NCBI RefSeq assembly: GCF_947498515.1
Contig: NZ_CANMKO010000011.1
Location: forward strand, 1 to 64,000
Direction of reading: 5' to 3'
DNA: 64,000 nucleotides
From: an uncultured Pelagimonas sp.
GTDB taxonomy: Bacteria; Pseudomonadota; Alphaproteobacteria; Rhodobacterales; Rhodobacteraceae
Shown one piece after another: positions 42,885 through 52,277 of the stretch. The notes below the pieces were generated by a model, which ran no database searches, had not been told where the DNA came from, and saw nothing but the letters and a program-made list of their open reading frames with translations. Within the stretch, counting starts at the first letter, position 1, and every line of letters begins with the position of its first letter. The position numbers and the translations under genes are program-made.

Positions 42885-45032
42885 GTGTCTGACCGTGTGG
42901 AACGATTTGGCCTGCAAGTGGCCGCAGAGCTTGCCAATTTTGTCGAAACACAGGCCTTGCCGGGGACGGATGTCTCGGCAGATGGCTTCTGGCAGGGGTT
43001 GTCTGACCTCGCACATGAGTTCGGGCCGCGCAATGCCGCGCTTTTGGCCAAGCGTGCGGCGATCCAAGGTCAGATTGATGACTGGCACATTGCCAATCGC
43101 GATGCGCCTCATGATCACGCCTCCTACAAGGCGTTCTTGACGGAAATCGGTTATCTGTTGCCCGAGGGCGCGGATTTTGAGATCGAAACCGCCAATACCG
43201 ATCCCGAAATCGCTTCTGTGCCGGGTCCGCAATTGGTGGTGCCGATCACCAATGCCCGCTATGCGCTTAACGCCGCCAATGCCCGTTGGGGAAGCCTTTA
43301 TGATGGGTTCTATGGCACCGATGCCATGGGAAGCCTGCCCCCCAAGGGTGGCTATGACAAAGGCCACGGCGCACGCGTTATTGCCCGCGCGCGGGTTTTC
43401 CTAGATGAGGCATTCCCGGTTGCGGGGCTTAGCCATGCGGATGCCCGCCGCTACCATGTTCAAGGCGGCGCTTTGCTGGTTGATGAACGTCCTCTGGCCG
43501 ATGCGTCGAAATTCGTCGGGTATCGTGGCCATCCCAAGGCCCCCGATGCTGTGCTGCTGCGCAACAATGGCTTGCATGTTGAGCTGGTCTTTGACCGCAC
43601 CCATGTGATTGGTGCCCACGATCAGGCCGGTCTGGCGGATGTCCGGCTCGAAAGCGCCGTATCGGCGATCATGGATTGCGAAGACAGCGTCGCCTGTGTT
43701 GATGCAGCGGACAAGGTGCAGGCCTATGGCAACTGGCTTGGCCTGATGCGTGGTGACCTGACCGAAAGCTTTGAAAAGGGCGGCAAACAGGTGGTGCGGG
43801 CGCTGAACCCCGACCCGACTTATATCGCGCCGGATGGTGGGGACGTGACCCTAAAGGGCCGCGCGCTTTTGCTGGTGCGCAACGTTGGCCACCTCATGAC
43901 CAACCCGGCAATTTTTCTGCGTGATGGCTCCGAGATTTTCGAAGGTCTGATGGACGCAATGATCACGGTTTTGATCGCCAAACATGATTTGTCCAAATCC
44001 GGTGGGCTGCGCAATTCGCATCATGGGTCGGTCTATGTTGTGAAACCCAAAATGCATGGCCCCGAGGAAGTTTCCTTTGCGGATGAAACCTTTACCCGCG
44101 TTGAAACCGTGCTTGGCCTGCCGTCGAACACGGTCAAACTAGGGATCATGGACGAAGAGCGTCGCACCACAGTGAACCTCAAGGAATGTATCCGTGCCGC
44201 CAAGGCGCGGGTGGCCTTTATCAACACCGGCTTCCTTGATCGCACCGGCGATGAAATCCACACCTCGATGGAGGCCGGGCCGTTTAGCCGCAAGGATTTC
44301 ATCAAACGCAAGGCGTGGATCGGCGGCTATGAAAACCGCAATGTCGATATTGGATTGGAATGTGGCCTGTCCGGCAAGGCGCAAATCGGCAAAGGCATGT
44401 GGGCGATGCCCGACAAGATGGCGGCGATGTTGGAAACCAAGATCGAACACCCCAAGGCCGGCGCCAATTGCGCCTGGGTGCCGTCGCCCACCGCCGCAAC
44501 GTTGCATGCGCTACACTATCACAAGGTTGACGTCTTCGCCGTGCAGGATGGCTTGCGCAAGGGCGGACGCCGCGCCCATGTCGATACGGTTCTGGAAATT
44601 CCATTAGCGACCTATCGCAATTGGAGCGAGGACCAAATCCGCCGCGAAGTCGAAAACAACGCCCAAGGGATTTTGGGCTATGTGGTGCGCTGGGTTGATG
44701 CCGGGGTTGGCTGTTCCAAAGTGCCCGACATCAATGATGTCGGCCTGATGGAAGATCGCGCCACTTGCCGGATTTCGTCTCAGCATATTGCCAATTGGCT
44801 GCATCATGGGGTGATTTCCTCGGATGCCGTGATGGCGATCATGAAGCAGATGGCTGAGGTTGTGGACCGCCAGAATGCGGGCGATCCGACCTATGTCGCC
44901 ATGGCACCGGGCTTTGACGGGGTGGCGTTCCAAGCCGCCTGTGATCTGGTGTTCGAGGGGCGCGTTCAGCCCTCAGGTTATACTGAACCGGTCCTGCATC
45001 GCCGTCGTTTGGAACTCAAAGCGCAAGGGTAA
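42885..45032 (+). CDS. glcB: Malate synthase G
   Basis: A 715-residue cytoplasmic enzyme of the typical G-isoform length; it condenses glyoxylate with acetyl-CoA to malate. Visible parts are N-A-R-W-G-S-L-Y-D (N-terminal domain), [11 protein letters not shown] with the acidic magnesium ligand, R-N-V-G-H-L-M and [11 protein letters not shown] with the catalytic arginine region, and [13 protein letters not shown]. It starts at GTG with AAAGGGAG upstream; no ATG nearby fits as well. It is followed by a GlcG-like gene. Together with acs at the other end of the window it points to acetate or glycolate use. Confidence 0.96.
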   Translation: MSDRVERFGLQVAAELANFVETQALPGTDVSADGFWQGLSDLAHEFGPRNAALLAKRAAIQGQIDDWHIANRDAPHDHASYKAFLTEIGYLLPEGADFEIETANTDPEIASVPGPQLVVPITNARYALNAANARWGSLYDGFYGTDAMGSLPPKGGYDKGHGARVIARARVFLDEAFPVAGLSHADARRYHVQGGALLVDERPLADASKFVGYRGHPKAPDAVLLRNNGLHVELVFDRTHVIGAHDQAGLADVRLESAVSAIMDCEDSVACVDAADKVQAYGNWLGLMRGDLTESFEKGGKQVVRALNPDPTYIAPDGGDVTLKGRALLLVRNVGHLMTNPAIFLRDGSEIFEGLMDAMITVLIAKHDLSKSGGLRNSHHGSVYVVKPKMHGPEEVSFADETFTRVETVLGLPSNTVKLGIMDEERRTTVNLKECIRAAKARVAFINTGFLDRTGDEIHTSMEAGPFSRKDFIKRKAWIGGYENRNVDIGLECGLSGKAQIGKGMWAMPDKMAAMLETKIEHPKAGANCAWVPSPTAATLHALHYHKVDVFAVQDGLRKGGRRAHVDTVLEIPLATYRNWSEDQIRREVENNAQGILGYVVRWVDAGVGCSKVPDINDVGLMEDRATCRISSQHIANWLHHGVISSDAVMAIMKQMAEVVDRQNAGDPTYVAMAPGFDGVAFQAACDLVFEGRVQPSGYTEPVLHRRRLELKAQG

Positions 45033-45102
45033 CACCATTGTTTAGCAGCCTCAGCCGAGGACGGCTGGGACTATACGGCCATAGAAAACAGGGAAGACTG
45101 TG

Positions 45103-45525
45103 ATGATATCACTCGACCAAGCCCGCGGGATTATTCGTACCGCAATGGAAACCGGAGAAGCCGCCGGAATGAAACCGCTGTCGGTGGTGGTTCTGGATGC
45201 GGGCGGCCATGTTCTGGCCTTTGAACGCTCTGATGGGGCGGCACCGGGGCGCTTTGAGATTGCTATGGGCAAAGCCTATGGCTCGGTCATGTTGGGTATG
45301 GCGGGTACGGCGCAAATGGCGCGAGCCGAGGCACAGGCTTATTTCATTGCTGCGGCCAACGGAGCCTATGGTGGGCGTCTTATCCCAGTGCCGGGCGGCA
45401 TCTTGGTCCGTGACGCCAATGGCGCGGTGATCGGGGGCGTCGGGGTAACTGGCGACACGTCGGACAACGATGCCATTGCCGGAAAGGCCGGTATCGAAGC
45501 GGTTGGTTTGACAGCTGAAATCTAA
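45103..45525 (+). CDS. GlcG/HbpS-like protein (DUF336)
   Basis: A 140-residue protein of the GlcG/HbpS family, normal length, from ATG 45103 (GGGAAGA upstream). Typical elements are A-M-G-K-A-Y-G-S, P-V-P-G-G-I-L-V-R-D, G-V-G-V-T-G-D-T and D-N-D. Members bind small ligands or heme, and in glycolate operons GlcG accompanies glcB; its role there is unknown. It follows malate synthase G by about 70 bases in the same direction and ends at a strong bidirectional terminator, so it is probably the last gene of that transcript. Confidence 0.85.
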   Translation: MISLDQARGIIRTAMETGEAAGMKPLSVVVLDAGGHVLAFERSDGAAPGRFEIAMGKAYGSVMLGMAGTAQMARAEAQAYFIAAANGAYGGRLIPVPGGILVRDANGAVIGGVGVTGDTSDNDAIAGKAGIEAVGLTAEI

Positions 45526-45530
45526 AACAA

Positions 45531-45563
45531 AAAAACGCCCCCTGATTTTCAAAGGGCGTTTTT
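45531..45563. terminator. Bidirectional terminator after glcG-like gene and nlpD
   Basis: AAAAACGCCC at 45531-45540 pairs with GGGCGTTTTT at 45554-45563 across a 13-base loop, a 10-bp stem. T-rich sequence follows on the plus strand and A-rich sequence precedes it, so it can stop both the rightward GlcG-like transcript and the leftward nlpD transcript. Confidence 0.85.
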
Positions 45564-45583
45564 CTTTGTCTAAAGCTCCGAAA

Positions 45584-46801
45584 TTAAGGCAAATACGCCA
45601 TTGGATCGGTGCTCTCAAAGCCTTTGCGGACTTCAAAATGCAAGAAGGGCGGCTCACCGGCGCGGACCTTGCCGATGGACTGACCACGGCTCACGGCGTC
45701 GCCTTTTTTGACGGTGATACTGTCAAGATGGGTGTAAACGGTGATGAGATCGCCGGGGTGACGGACCAGAAGGAATTTAACGCCTTCGGCGGTGGTGCTG
45801 ATCGACGCAACCTTGCCCGACGCGGCGGCTTTGACCGGGCTACCGGCGCTGGCCGAAATATCGATCCCTTCGTTGCGGCCTTTGGCATAGTCGCGAATGA
45901 TACTACCGGACACCGGCATGACCATTTGTGATTTCGGCGCGGCTGCTTGGCCGACATCGGCCACGGGTTTGACAGGTTTTGGCTTGGGGGCCGCGGCTGT
46001 TGCGGCGGCTGCGCCCGCTGTCGCGGCTTTGGCGGCAGAGGCGGGGGGCGGTGTTTCATCCGGCAAAGGTTTGGAGGCCGATGGCGGCGTTGGTGTTGGG
46101 CTGCCGGTGCCGGGTTCCGGAATCTCACGCGGTTTTGGTGTGGGCACGGCTGCGGTCTTTTGCACGACAGGGATCAACAGGAATTGGCCTTCGCGCACCG
46201 CAAAGCTTTTGTCGAGCCCGTTCCATTCGGCCAAAGAGCGTGGCGACACGTCATAGAGCCGCGCAATCGTAAAGGCGGTTTCGCCGCGCGCCACCTTGTG
46301 ACGAACTGGCTCAACACCGCTGGTTCCGGCGGGCGCAGGTGTGGTTGGGCTGGCGCGATCAATGGCACCGCCAGCGAGTGTGGCCACATCAACGCTGGCC
46401 GCTGGTTTGATCGGCCCGGCAATCTCCGCGCCTGTCGCGGCCGATGGTTCGGTTACCCGACGGGGCAGGGCAACAAGTTCCCCTTTGCGGAGCGGATCGT
46501 CGATTTTCATGCCATTGTATTTGGCAAGCTCAGAAGCGGGCAATCCAATGCGATTGGACAAGCTCGATAGCGTGTCACCACGTTTGGCCACTGCGACCTG
46601 ATAATTCGGATAGGAAATAATGCCGCGATCATCGGGCTTGGGGCGGTTTTCCGTCGCCTTTTGCGCCGCCGCAGATGTATCGACCGAGCCGCCGATTTTA
46701 CCGCGCAGGTCTAGATCGATAGGGTCGGAACAGGCGCTAAGCGTCATGCCAAGCACGATGCCCAAGACCGGGGCCGACACAATTCGGGTTTTGGCTGTCA
46801 T
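45584..46801 (-). CDS. nlpD: NlpD-like lipoprotein with LysM and inactive LytM domain
   Basis: A 405-residue lipoprotein. The lipobox L-S-A-C has C24 as the lipidated residue. Two LysM domains (about 67-113 and 166-211) bind peptidoglycan. After a Pro/Ala-rich linker comes an M23/LytM domain (about 293-405). The zinc site is broken: N310 replaces the histidine of HxGxD, and F386 stands where the first histidine of HxH should be, while H358 and H388 remain. This is the pattern of NlpD/EnvC-type activators of cell-wall amidases rather than active peptidases. It is third in the surE-pcm-nlpD order known from many proteobacteria. Confidence 0.88.
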   Translation of the reverse strand: MTAKTRIVSAPVLGIVLGMTLSACSDPIDLDLRGKIGGSVDTSAAAQKATENRPKPDDRGIISYPNYQVAVAKRGDTLSSLSNRIGLPASELAKYNGMKIDDPLRKGELVALPRRVTEPSAATGAEIAGPIKPAASVDVATLAGGAIDRASPTTPAPAGTSGVEPVRHKVARGETAFTIARLYDVSPRSLAEWNGLDKSFAVREGQFLLIPVVQKTAAVPTPKPREIPEPGTGSPTPTPPSASKPLPDETPPPASAAKAATAGAAAATAAAPKPKPVKPVADVGQAAAPKSQMVMPVSGSIIRDYAKGRNEGIDISASAGSPVKAAASGKVASISTTAEGVKFLLVRHPGDLITVYTHLDSITVKKGDAVSRGQSIGKVRAGEPPFLHFEVRKGFESTDPMAYLP

Positions 46802-46864
46802 CTCGAAATCCTCATACGCGCCCCTTGTTGCCGGGACGTCATTACACCGCCGTTTCCCGGCTGA

Positions 46865-47506
46865 TCAGTCTTTGCCCAAACCTTCGACCAAGGGGACAAA
46901 CCGCACCGGACGCAGTTCGTCATAGTCAAAGCCATCTTCGTGTCGGGTGACACGGATCAGGTGTTGGACGGTGTCCGACTGGCCCACCGGTACAACCATG
47001 ATACCGCCAATCTTAAGCTGCGCCAAGAGCGGGCCTGGCGGGTCTTCGGCAGCGGCCGTCACGATAATGCGATCAAAGGGGGCCTGATCGGGCAAACCAA
47101 AGCTTCCATCGGCTGTAAACGCCGTGATGTTGTTCAGCTCCATCTTCTCAAACACCTTGGTGGCGGCGCGGACAAGACGGCGATGACGATCCACCGTATA
47201 AACCCGGCGCGCCATTAGGGCGAGAACCGCCGCCTGATATCCGGAGCCGGTTCCAACCTCGAGCACCTTGTCGCGCGGGCCAATTTGCAAGGCCTGCGTC
47301 ATCAAAGCGACGACGGAGGGCTGTGAAATGGTCTGACCGCAGGCAATGGGAAGAGGCATGTCCTCATAGGCGCGATCAGTGAAATAGCCCTGAATGAAAT
47401 CGCCGCGATCGACGCGTTCCATAACCGATAACACCTTGTTATCAGTCACGCCTTTTGAGCGCAGAGCAAAGAGGAATTGCATTTTTGCGTCGGCGTCGAA
47501 ACTCAT
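46865..47506 (-). CDS. pcm: Protein-L-isoaspartate O-methyltransferase
   Basis: A 213-residue SAM-dependent enzyme that methylates damaged isoaspartyl residues so they can be repaired. Motifs are [26 protein letters not shown] (SAM-binding) and D-R-I-I-V-T-A-A. The length is normal. Its ATG overlaps the surE stop by four bases, so it is translated with surE. Confidence 0.95.
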   Translation of the reverse strand: MSFDADAKMQFLFALRSKGVTDNKVLSVMERVDRGDFIQGYFTDRAYEDMPLPIACGQTISQPSVVALMTQALQIGPRDKVLEVGTGSGYQAAVLALMARRVYTVDRHRRLVRAATKVFEKMELNNITAFTADGSFGLPDQAPFDRIIVTAAAEDPPGPLLAQLKIGGIMVVPVGQSDTVQHLIRVTRHEDGFDYDELRPVRFVPLVEGLGKD

Positions 47507-48288
47507 GCGAAGGCGTCTTTCAGCGAGGATATAGCGTCATGGGCGGTTAGATCGGCGCGCATGGGCGTGACCGAGATATAGCCCGCCAAGTTGCGATCCG
47601 CGTCTGTGCCTTCCTCGGCGGGGGCGCGTTGATCACCACCCCGGACCCAAAGAAAACGCCGCCCCGAGGGGGCGTTATGGGGTTCGACGGAAAACCGCGT
47701 GTCGGCGCGTTTGCCTTGCGGGGCGACAACGGTGCCTTTGACATCGGCGGCGGGGATCGGCGGGAAATTCACGTTGTAAAACAAGCGGTAACCGGTTTGA
47801 TCCGATGGGTCGGCGGAAAGGATTTTGCGCACAACCTCGGCCCCATGAACGGCTGCGGCCTCAAACGGGTTGTCGAGCGCGTTATTCCCAACGCCGTAAT
47901 ACTGCGACAATGCAATCGCCGGGAGCCCTTGGAGCGCTGCTTCGAGGGCGGCACCAATTGTGCCGGAATACAGGGTGTTTTCAGCGGAGTTGTTGCCGCG
48001 ATTAACGCCGGATAGGACAAGATCGGGCGGGGTGTCTTTGAGCACATCATGCACACCGGCAAGGACACAATCCGCCGGGCTACCTTCGGCGGCAAAACGC
48101 CGATCGCCCATTTGCGCGATCATCGTCGGGTGGGTGTACGAGATACAATGCCCAACGCCAGATTGTTCAAAAGCCGGGGCCACGGTCCAGACTTCTCCGT
48201 CCGGGCCGGCGATGTCGCGGGCGATTGCGTCAAGGATCTTGAGACCCGGCGCGTTGATACCGTCGTCATTGGTGATGAGAATGCGCAT
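47503..48288 (-). CDS. surE: 5'/3'-nucleotidase SurE
   Basis: A 261-residue metal-dependent nucleotidase. The N-terminus has the metal-binding N-D-D-G-I motif in [14 protein letters not shown], followed by S-G-V-G-H-C-I-S and the family S-G-V-N-R-G-N-N-S. SurE hydrolyses nucleoside monophosphates and short polyphosphates under stress. It heads the surE-pcm-nlpD set on the minus strand. About 120 non-coding bases separate it from the methyltransferase gene upstream, which lies in the same direction. Confidence 0.95.
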   Translation of the reverse strand: MRILITNDDGINAPGLKILDAIARDIAGPDGEVWTVAPAFEQSGVGHCISYTHPTMIAQMGDRRFAAEGSPADCVLAGVHDVLKDTPPDLVLSGVNRGNNSAENTLYSGTIGAALEAALQGLPAIALSQYYGVGNNALDNPFEAAAVHGAEVVRKILSADPSDQTGYRLFYNVNFPPIPAADVKGTVVAPQGKRADTRFSVEPHNAPSGRRFLWVRGGDQRAPAEEGTDADRNLAGYISVTPMRADLTAHDAISSLKDAFA

Positions 48289-48408
48289 GGGACTGCCTGT
48301 TTGGTGTTTGTTTCTCCATAGGCAATGATGAGCGGTGGGGCAAGTCTGGTCAGCGTCACAGCCGCGGCGTGCGGTATCCGTGCCGAGCGCGAGACTTGGA
48401 TTGGCGTG

Positions 48409-49068
48409 CTAGGCCACGGGATTTGGCGAATTGGCGATATACCCGCTGCTGAGGCGCGAGGGCGGGCCGCTTTTGAATGGCGCAATATTGACGTTCTTAA
48501 ATCCGCTTTGTTGCATCATTTCGACCACCTTGTCAGGTCGATAAGAGGCGTGCCCCCAACGCCAACGCACCAAGGTTGTACACCAATGGGGCCGTGACAC
48601 CGACAAAACAAGCGTGCCACCGGGGGCCAAATGGGACTTGAGCCACCGCAAGGCGGCATCTGGATCGGCACAGTGTTCGATCACATGGGCACAAAGAATA
48701 ACGTCGTAGCGGTGGTCGAGGGGGACGTCGCCAACGGCACCGTGAAGAATGTTGGCTTGGGGAATGCTTGCCTGCGCTTGGGCAAGCATGTGGTGCGACA
48801 GGTCTAGAAGATCAATCACCCCATCATAGTGGGTCTGGCCTAGATAGGCCTGAGCCAATGCCCCAGTTCCACAACCTGCATCAAGCACACGATTGCGCGC
48901 AACCGGAACGCGGGGATGGCGGACCAGCTCTTGGTAGGCTGTGTCAAAGGTCAGCTTGCGAATGCCGGACTGCCACCCGCTGGCGGCATCGTCATATAGC
49001 GATTGCATGTCGCGGTTCGACCGCAGTCGGGTAAGGGAGAAAAGGCGGCTTGGCAAAAATGTATTCAT
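48409..49068 (-). CDS. Class I SAM-dependent methyltransferase
   Basis: A 219-residue methyltransferase from the ATG at 49068; longer in-frame starts run into the upstream SDR gene without coding signals. The SAM site V-L-D-A-G-C-G-T-G-A-L lies near residue 62, followed by L-D-L-S-H-H-M-L and C-A-H-V-I-E-H-C. The G-C-G-T-G/LDLS pattern and the region after it resemble magnesium-protoporphyrin-type and ubiquinone-type methyltransferases, but the substrate cannot be named. It lies 31 bases downstream of the SDR gene, so the two may be an operon. Confidence 0.85.
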   Translation of the reverse strand: MNTFLPSRLFSLTRLRSNRDMQSLYDDAASGWQSGIRKLTFDTAYQELVRHPRVPVARNRVLDAGCGTGALAQAYLGQTHYDGVIDLLDLSHHMLAQAQASIPQANILHGAVGDVPLDHRYDVILCAHVIEHCADPDAALRWLKSHLAPGGTLVLSVSRPHWCTTLVRWRWGHASYRPDKVVEMMQQSGFKNVNIAPFKSGPPSRLSSGYIANSPNPVA

Positions 49069-49099
49069 GCGCCAAGCAAGAGCGCCTTTTCGGATCGGG

Positions 49100-49762
49100 T
49101 CAAGACTGCTGTGATCGCATTTGCGTGAGCAAGCGGTCCGCTTCGTCATGGGGCGACACCAACGGGCTGCGGTCTTCGCCGGGGTGGAAACGGGCGCGCA
49201 GGGCGGTGGCCATCGGATTTGGCGACAATATATGGACCTTAGGGCCATTCTTGGCGGTTTCGGCGGCCCAAGTGCGCACCAATGTCATTTGTGCGGTCTT
49301 GGTCGTACCATAATGGCCATAGAACGGTTCACCCCCGTGCGGGTCGTCAAAGAACATCGCCTGACCGCCTTCGCCCAAAAGCGGGGCAACATAGGGGATC
49401 ATATGCGCCATGGCGTCCACATTGATCGACAGCGACTTGGACCAATCCTTTTGATCCATGTGCTGGGCCGGGGTTAGGGGCGCGGCATGAATGGCGGTAT
49501 GCACCCAAAGGGCAACGCCGCCCCAACGGTCATAAATAGAGCGGCACAGATGGGCCATGGCATCGCGGTTGGTAATGTCCATCGGCGCAAGCGTCGCTTC
49601 GCCGCCCTTGGCCTTGATCCGATCATCAAGATCTTCGAGCCCGCCGACCGTCCGGCCGACTGCAACAATGTGGTACTCCGGGGCCAAAGCTTCGGCCAGG
49701 GCGAAACCGAGCCCGCGCGAGGCACCGGTAATGAGGGCGATCTGTGTCTTTTGCTCTGTCAT
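49100..49762 (-). CDS. Short-chain dehydrogenase/reductase
   Basis: A 220-residue Rossmann-fold protein from the ATG at 49762. It has T-G-A-S-R-G-L-G near the N-terminus for NAD(P) binding, D-I-T-N-R-D (adenine ring), and the catalytic Y-G-T-T-K (YxxxK) near residue 150. The usual N-A-G-G motif is changed to H-T-A-I-H, so it is a divergent member. The substrate is unknown. Upstream it is divergent from bioY, and the intergenic region carries a BioR-type operator, so a link to biotin control is possible but unproven. Confidence 0.85.
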   Translation of the reverse strand: MTEQKTQIALITGASRGLGFALAEALAPEYHIVAVGRTVGGLEDLDDRIKAKGGEATLAPMDITNRDAMAHLCRSIYDRWGGVALWVHTAIHAAPLTPAQHMDQKDWSKSLSINVDAMAHMIPYVAPLLGEGGQAMFFDDPHGGEPFYGHYGTTKTAQMTLVRTWAAETAKNGPKVHILSPNPMATALRARFHPGEDRSPLVSPHDEADRLLTQMRSQQS

Positions 49763-49838
49763 GACGCGGGTGTGTCGCGCTTTGATAAAAAGGTCAAGAT
49801 AGCGCAAGTGTCGCAAGGAAACCGTTGCAAATGAAAAA

Positions 49839-49848
49839 TTATAGATAA
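49839..49848. promoter_or_regulatory. BioR operator
   Basis: TTATAGATAA at 49839-49848 exactly matches the consensus palindrome of BioR, the GntR-family biotin repressor of alphaproteobacteria. It lies 122 bases upstream of bioY and 77 bases upstream of the divergent SDR start. BioR represses biotin synthesis and uptake genes when biotin is plentiful. The bioR gene itself is not in the window. Confidence 0.8.
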
Positions 49849-49970
49849 TTTGCAAGTTTTGCAGCCTGAAAGGGCGCTAACATGGGTCAGAGCGGTGGAC
49901 CCAACCTTGACACGCGTCCTGTGCGCCCGCATGAAAGTAGGGTCTTTACACATCAAAGAAGGGGACGCGC

Positions 49971-50561
49971 ATGTCTAGCCTTTCTCATACCGTTCTGGGT
50001 CAACAGTCTGCAATCAAGCAGGCAGGCCTTGTCCTGGGCGCTTCGCTCTTTATCGCCATTGCGGCGCAAATCAGCGTGCCAATGTTCCCGGTTCCAATGA
50101 CGCTGCAGACGCTGGCGATCTTGCTGGTCGGGTTTACGCTTGGCGCTCGTTTGGGCACCGCGGCCTTGATCACCTATCTGGCCGAAGGGGCCATGGGTCT
50201 ACCAGTGTTCGCAAATGCCGGTAACGGCGCGGCCTTCTTTGGCCCGACCGCTGGCTTCCTTGTTGGCTTTGTTGGTGTTGCTTTCCTCGCCGGTCTGGCG
50301 GCGGATCGTGGCATTGCAAAAGGTGTTCTGTCGACTGCGCTTGTGGCGCTGGTTGTCTCGGCTCTGCTCTATGTTCCCGGCATCGCATGGCCAATGGCCG
50401 TTGCCAAAGTTGCCGGTATCGAAGGTACTTGGATCGGCAAAGATTTCGTCTCCTACTACTGGGCCTACTTCATGCAGCCTTTCCTAATTGGCGACGCGGT
50501 CAAAGCGGTTTTGGCAGCTGTGATCATGGCCAGCGGCTGGAGTGCCTTGGCCAAGCGCTAA
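49971..50561 (+). CDS. bioY: Biotin transporter BioY
   Basis: A 196-residue inner-membrane protein with six hydrophobic helices, the S-component for biotin uptake. The segment P-V-P-M-T-L-Q-T-L-A-I-L-L-V-G and then G-L-P-V-F are family hallmarks. No bioM or bioN (ATPase and T-component) genes are adjacent; solitary BioY proteins are known to work alone or with shared ECF modules. GAAGGGGA precedes the ATG. A BioR box upstream and a GU-containing terminator downstream frame it as a single-gene unit. Confidence 0.95.
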   Translation: MSSLSHTVLGQQSAIKQAGLVLGASLFIAIAAQISVPMFPVPMTLQTLAILLVGFTLGARLGTAALITYLAEGAMGLPVFANAGNGAAFFGPTAGFLVGFVGVAFLAGLAADRGIAKGVLSTALVALVVSALLYVPGIAWPMAVAKVAGIEGTWIGKDFVSYYWAYFMQPFLIGDAVKAVLAAVIMASGWSALAKR

Positions 50562-50585
50562 TCGCTAAGTCGACTTGAATGGTAG

Positions 50586-50617
50586 CGTCGTCCCATAGCT
50601 TTGGGGCGGCGTTTTTT
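50586..50617 (+). terminator. Terminator after bioY
   Basis: CGTCGTCCCA at 50586-50595 pairs with TGGGGCGGCG at 50602-50611 using two G-U pairs, followed by six T residues (50612-50617). It starts 25 bases after the bioY stop. Confidence 0.7.
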
Positions 50618-50646
50618 GTTTGGCTGTGTTCGCCTGCGGCGGGCGG

Positions 50647-50713
50647 AAAAGGGGCGCTGCCCCTCTTGGCCCGAGGGGCCAATTCACCCCGGGATAATTA
50701 TGGAAAGAAGAAG
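50647..50713. repeat. Three-part hairpin repeat (REP-like), copy 2
   Basis: It matches the element at 3871-3943: first hairpin AGGGGC (50650-50655), loop GCT, GCCCCT (50659-50664); second hairpin TTGGCCC (50666-50672), loop GAG, GGGCCAA (50676-50682); then tail TTCACCCCGGGATAAT and GGAAAGAAGAAG. The second stem differs from copy 1 (TGGAGCC) at paired positions, so pairing is kept while sequence changes. Confidence 0.75.
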
Positions 50714-51240
50714 CGTTTGGCGTGTTCACCTCTTAGAGAGGGGCTAGGTCGTGGTGAGATGCTGGCGGACCATTTGATTTTGCTTCGCAAGTCCCCTTTA
50801 TCGTTTCGATTTTGATCGTGTGTGGCGTTAAAATGTCATCAAGACGAGATTGACGTATGCCCAGCGTCCGCAGGCATCGCACACGCCTCGCCTTTGCCTT
50901 TGAGACCGTGCAACAACGCAGCAATCCGGGGCGACCCGACACGTGAGAGTTAGCCGCAATTGCGCGCGTCACAACCGTATTGATGCGCATAATTGAGCTA
51001 TCCACAAGGAGCCCCTCAAAGCCGGGGCGACGCCAAGTGTTTGAAAAGACAGTCAAACACAGGTTCAGTGCTACCTGTTCAATCGGATGCAGAGCGAAGA
51101 CCACTTGTCACAGTGCCCGGGCAATGCCTGCCCAAACGCAATCACTCAATTCCCGTCATCTCAAACAGAGCGGCCTCACAGCCAATAACCGGCTTGACGC
51201 GCAAAGTTCCGACCTGCGGCGTACGGAATGTCACCACGAT
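50714..51240. other. Gap between bioY and the DUF1284 gene
   Basis: No intact gene is seen in this 527-base stretch. On the minus strand around 50940-51100 there is a phrase G-L-L-V-D-S-S-I-M-R-I with frame changes after it, which faintly resembles the start of an IS5-type DDE transposase; this is too weak to call. The right part lies just beyond the DUF1284 stop. Confidence 0.35.
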
Positions 51241-51669
51241 CTAGCCTTCGTCTTGGTCGTGCAGGCGTTGTAGAGCGTCTTCGCAAAGGCCGTAATCGAG
51301 CCATTGGCAACCCTCGCAGATCGTTGAAAGCGAGCCGGGCGGGACGTTGTCTTTGATCCGGGTGAGCGCCTCATCCCAAGTTAGAACCTCGTGCGGTTTG
51401 AGGTTTAGGGCTGCAGCATGGGCGCGATCAAGCTGAGCAATGGATTGTTGATTTGTGCAAAGCCGACCCTGACGTTTGGGGCAGGGACCACAGATGTCGT
51501 CGGCAAAACCGGTCAGTTTGATCTTGGTGTCGCGACCACCGGGCGCGCGTAGGCGGTCCATGACGATGGCGCGCATATTGGCGGTGAACTTGTCCGAGTA
51601 CCCTTTGCCCTGAAACCCGAGGGAACACAGGAAATGGTGGGGGCGAAAGCGGATCGGATCGTCTGACAT
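51241..51669 (-). CDS. DUF1284 cysteine-rich protein
   Basis: A 142-residue protein of the DUF1284 family (COG3543). It starts R-F-R-P-H-H-F-L-C-S-L-G-F-Q-G-K-G-Y-S, the family signature, and has cysteine groups C-G-P-C-P-K-R-Q-G-R-L-C and C-E-G-C-Q-W-L-D-Y-G-L-C. The cysteine spacing suggests an iron-sulfur or zinc site; the function is unknown. It follows the DUF2199 gene by a single base and is probably co-translated with it. Confidence 0.85.
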   Translation of the reverse strand: MSDDPIRFRPHHFLCSLGFQGKGYSDKFTANMRAIVMDRLRAPGGRDTKIKLTGFADDICGPCPKRQGRLCTNQQSIAQLDRAHAAALNLKPHEVLTWDEALTRIKDNVPPGSLSTICEGCQWLDYGLCEDALQRLHDQDEG

Positions 51670-51670
51670 A

Positions 51671-52234
51671 TCAATCTTGGGTCAAATGCGGACGCAGGTC
51701 ATTGCCCGCGGCGGCATAGATATCGAGCAGCTCGTCAAACGAGATGCCATTTGCCTGTGCCTCGGCCAAATCCCCGTCGATTGCAGAGAGGGATGGGCGC
51801 TCAGCCGGGGATGTTTCGGCCAAGGTAACAGCGGTTTGTGCGCTGTCCTCAAAGCCGGGCAGGGCATTGGCCAAGAGGCCCTCACCACCCGAAAAGGGTT
51901 TGGGATCGGCACCATAGGTGGCGCTATAGGCCTGCACGGTCTCTTCTGAAACTTCTGCCCAGGGGCCAAAACTCATGTGATCATCAGCACCACGAACCGG
52001 CAGCGGCAAGACACAGCGCAGAAAGTAGCGGCCATCAAAACGGCACATGTCGCTGGTGAGGGCGTCATCGCCCACTTGGATCACATCCTGATCCTTGCGC
52101 GGACCGTGCGGCCAGTCATCGGGGTGATCAAAGCCAAGGTCATAAATACCGTTGAAGGTCTGACCGCAGCAGGGGCATTGACGGGTGTCATCGTTGAAAC
52201 GCCGCCAGCGGCTATCTAGGGCAAGAAGGGACAT
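51671..52234 (-). CDS. DUF2199 protein
   Basis: A 187-residue cytoplasmic protein of the DUF2199 family. The N-terminal part has C-P-C-C-G (zinc-finger-like) and W-P-H-G-P-R; the middle has S-D-M-C-R-F-D-G-R-Y-F-L-R-C-V-L-P-L-P-V and F-G-P-W-A-E-V, the conserved core. The acidic Ala/Glu-rich C-terminal part is less conserved. The function is unknown. It is one base upstream of the DUF1284 gene. Confidence 0.85.
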   Translation of the reverse strand: MSLLALDSRWRRFNDDTRQCPCCGQTFNGIYDLGFDHPDDWPHGPRKDQDVIQVGDDALTSDMCRFDGRYFLRCVLPLPVRGADDHMSFGPWAEVSEETVQAYSATYGADPKPFSGGEGLLANALPGFEDSAQTAVTLAETSPAERPSLSAIDGDLAEAQANGISFDELLDIYAAAGNDLRPHLTQD

Positions 52235-52277
52235 GGCATGCTTGTGTGGTTTTCAGCGCGTCTGGTCAAGGGGCGGG

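Noticed and set aside
50733-51104. Minus-strand frame with G-L-L-V-D-S-S-I-M-R, possible IS5 transposase piece
   Set aside because: The resemblance covers only about ten residues and the following frames do not continue the family pattern convincingly.
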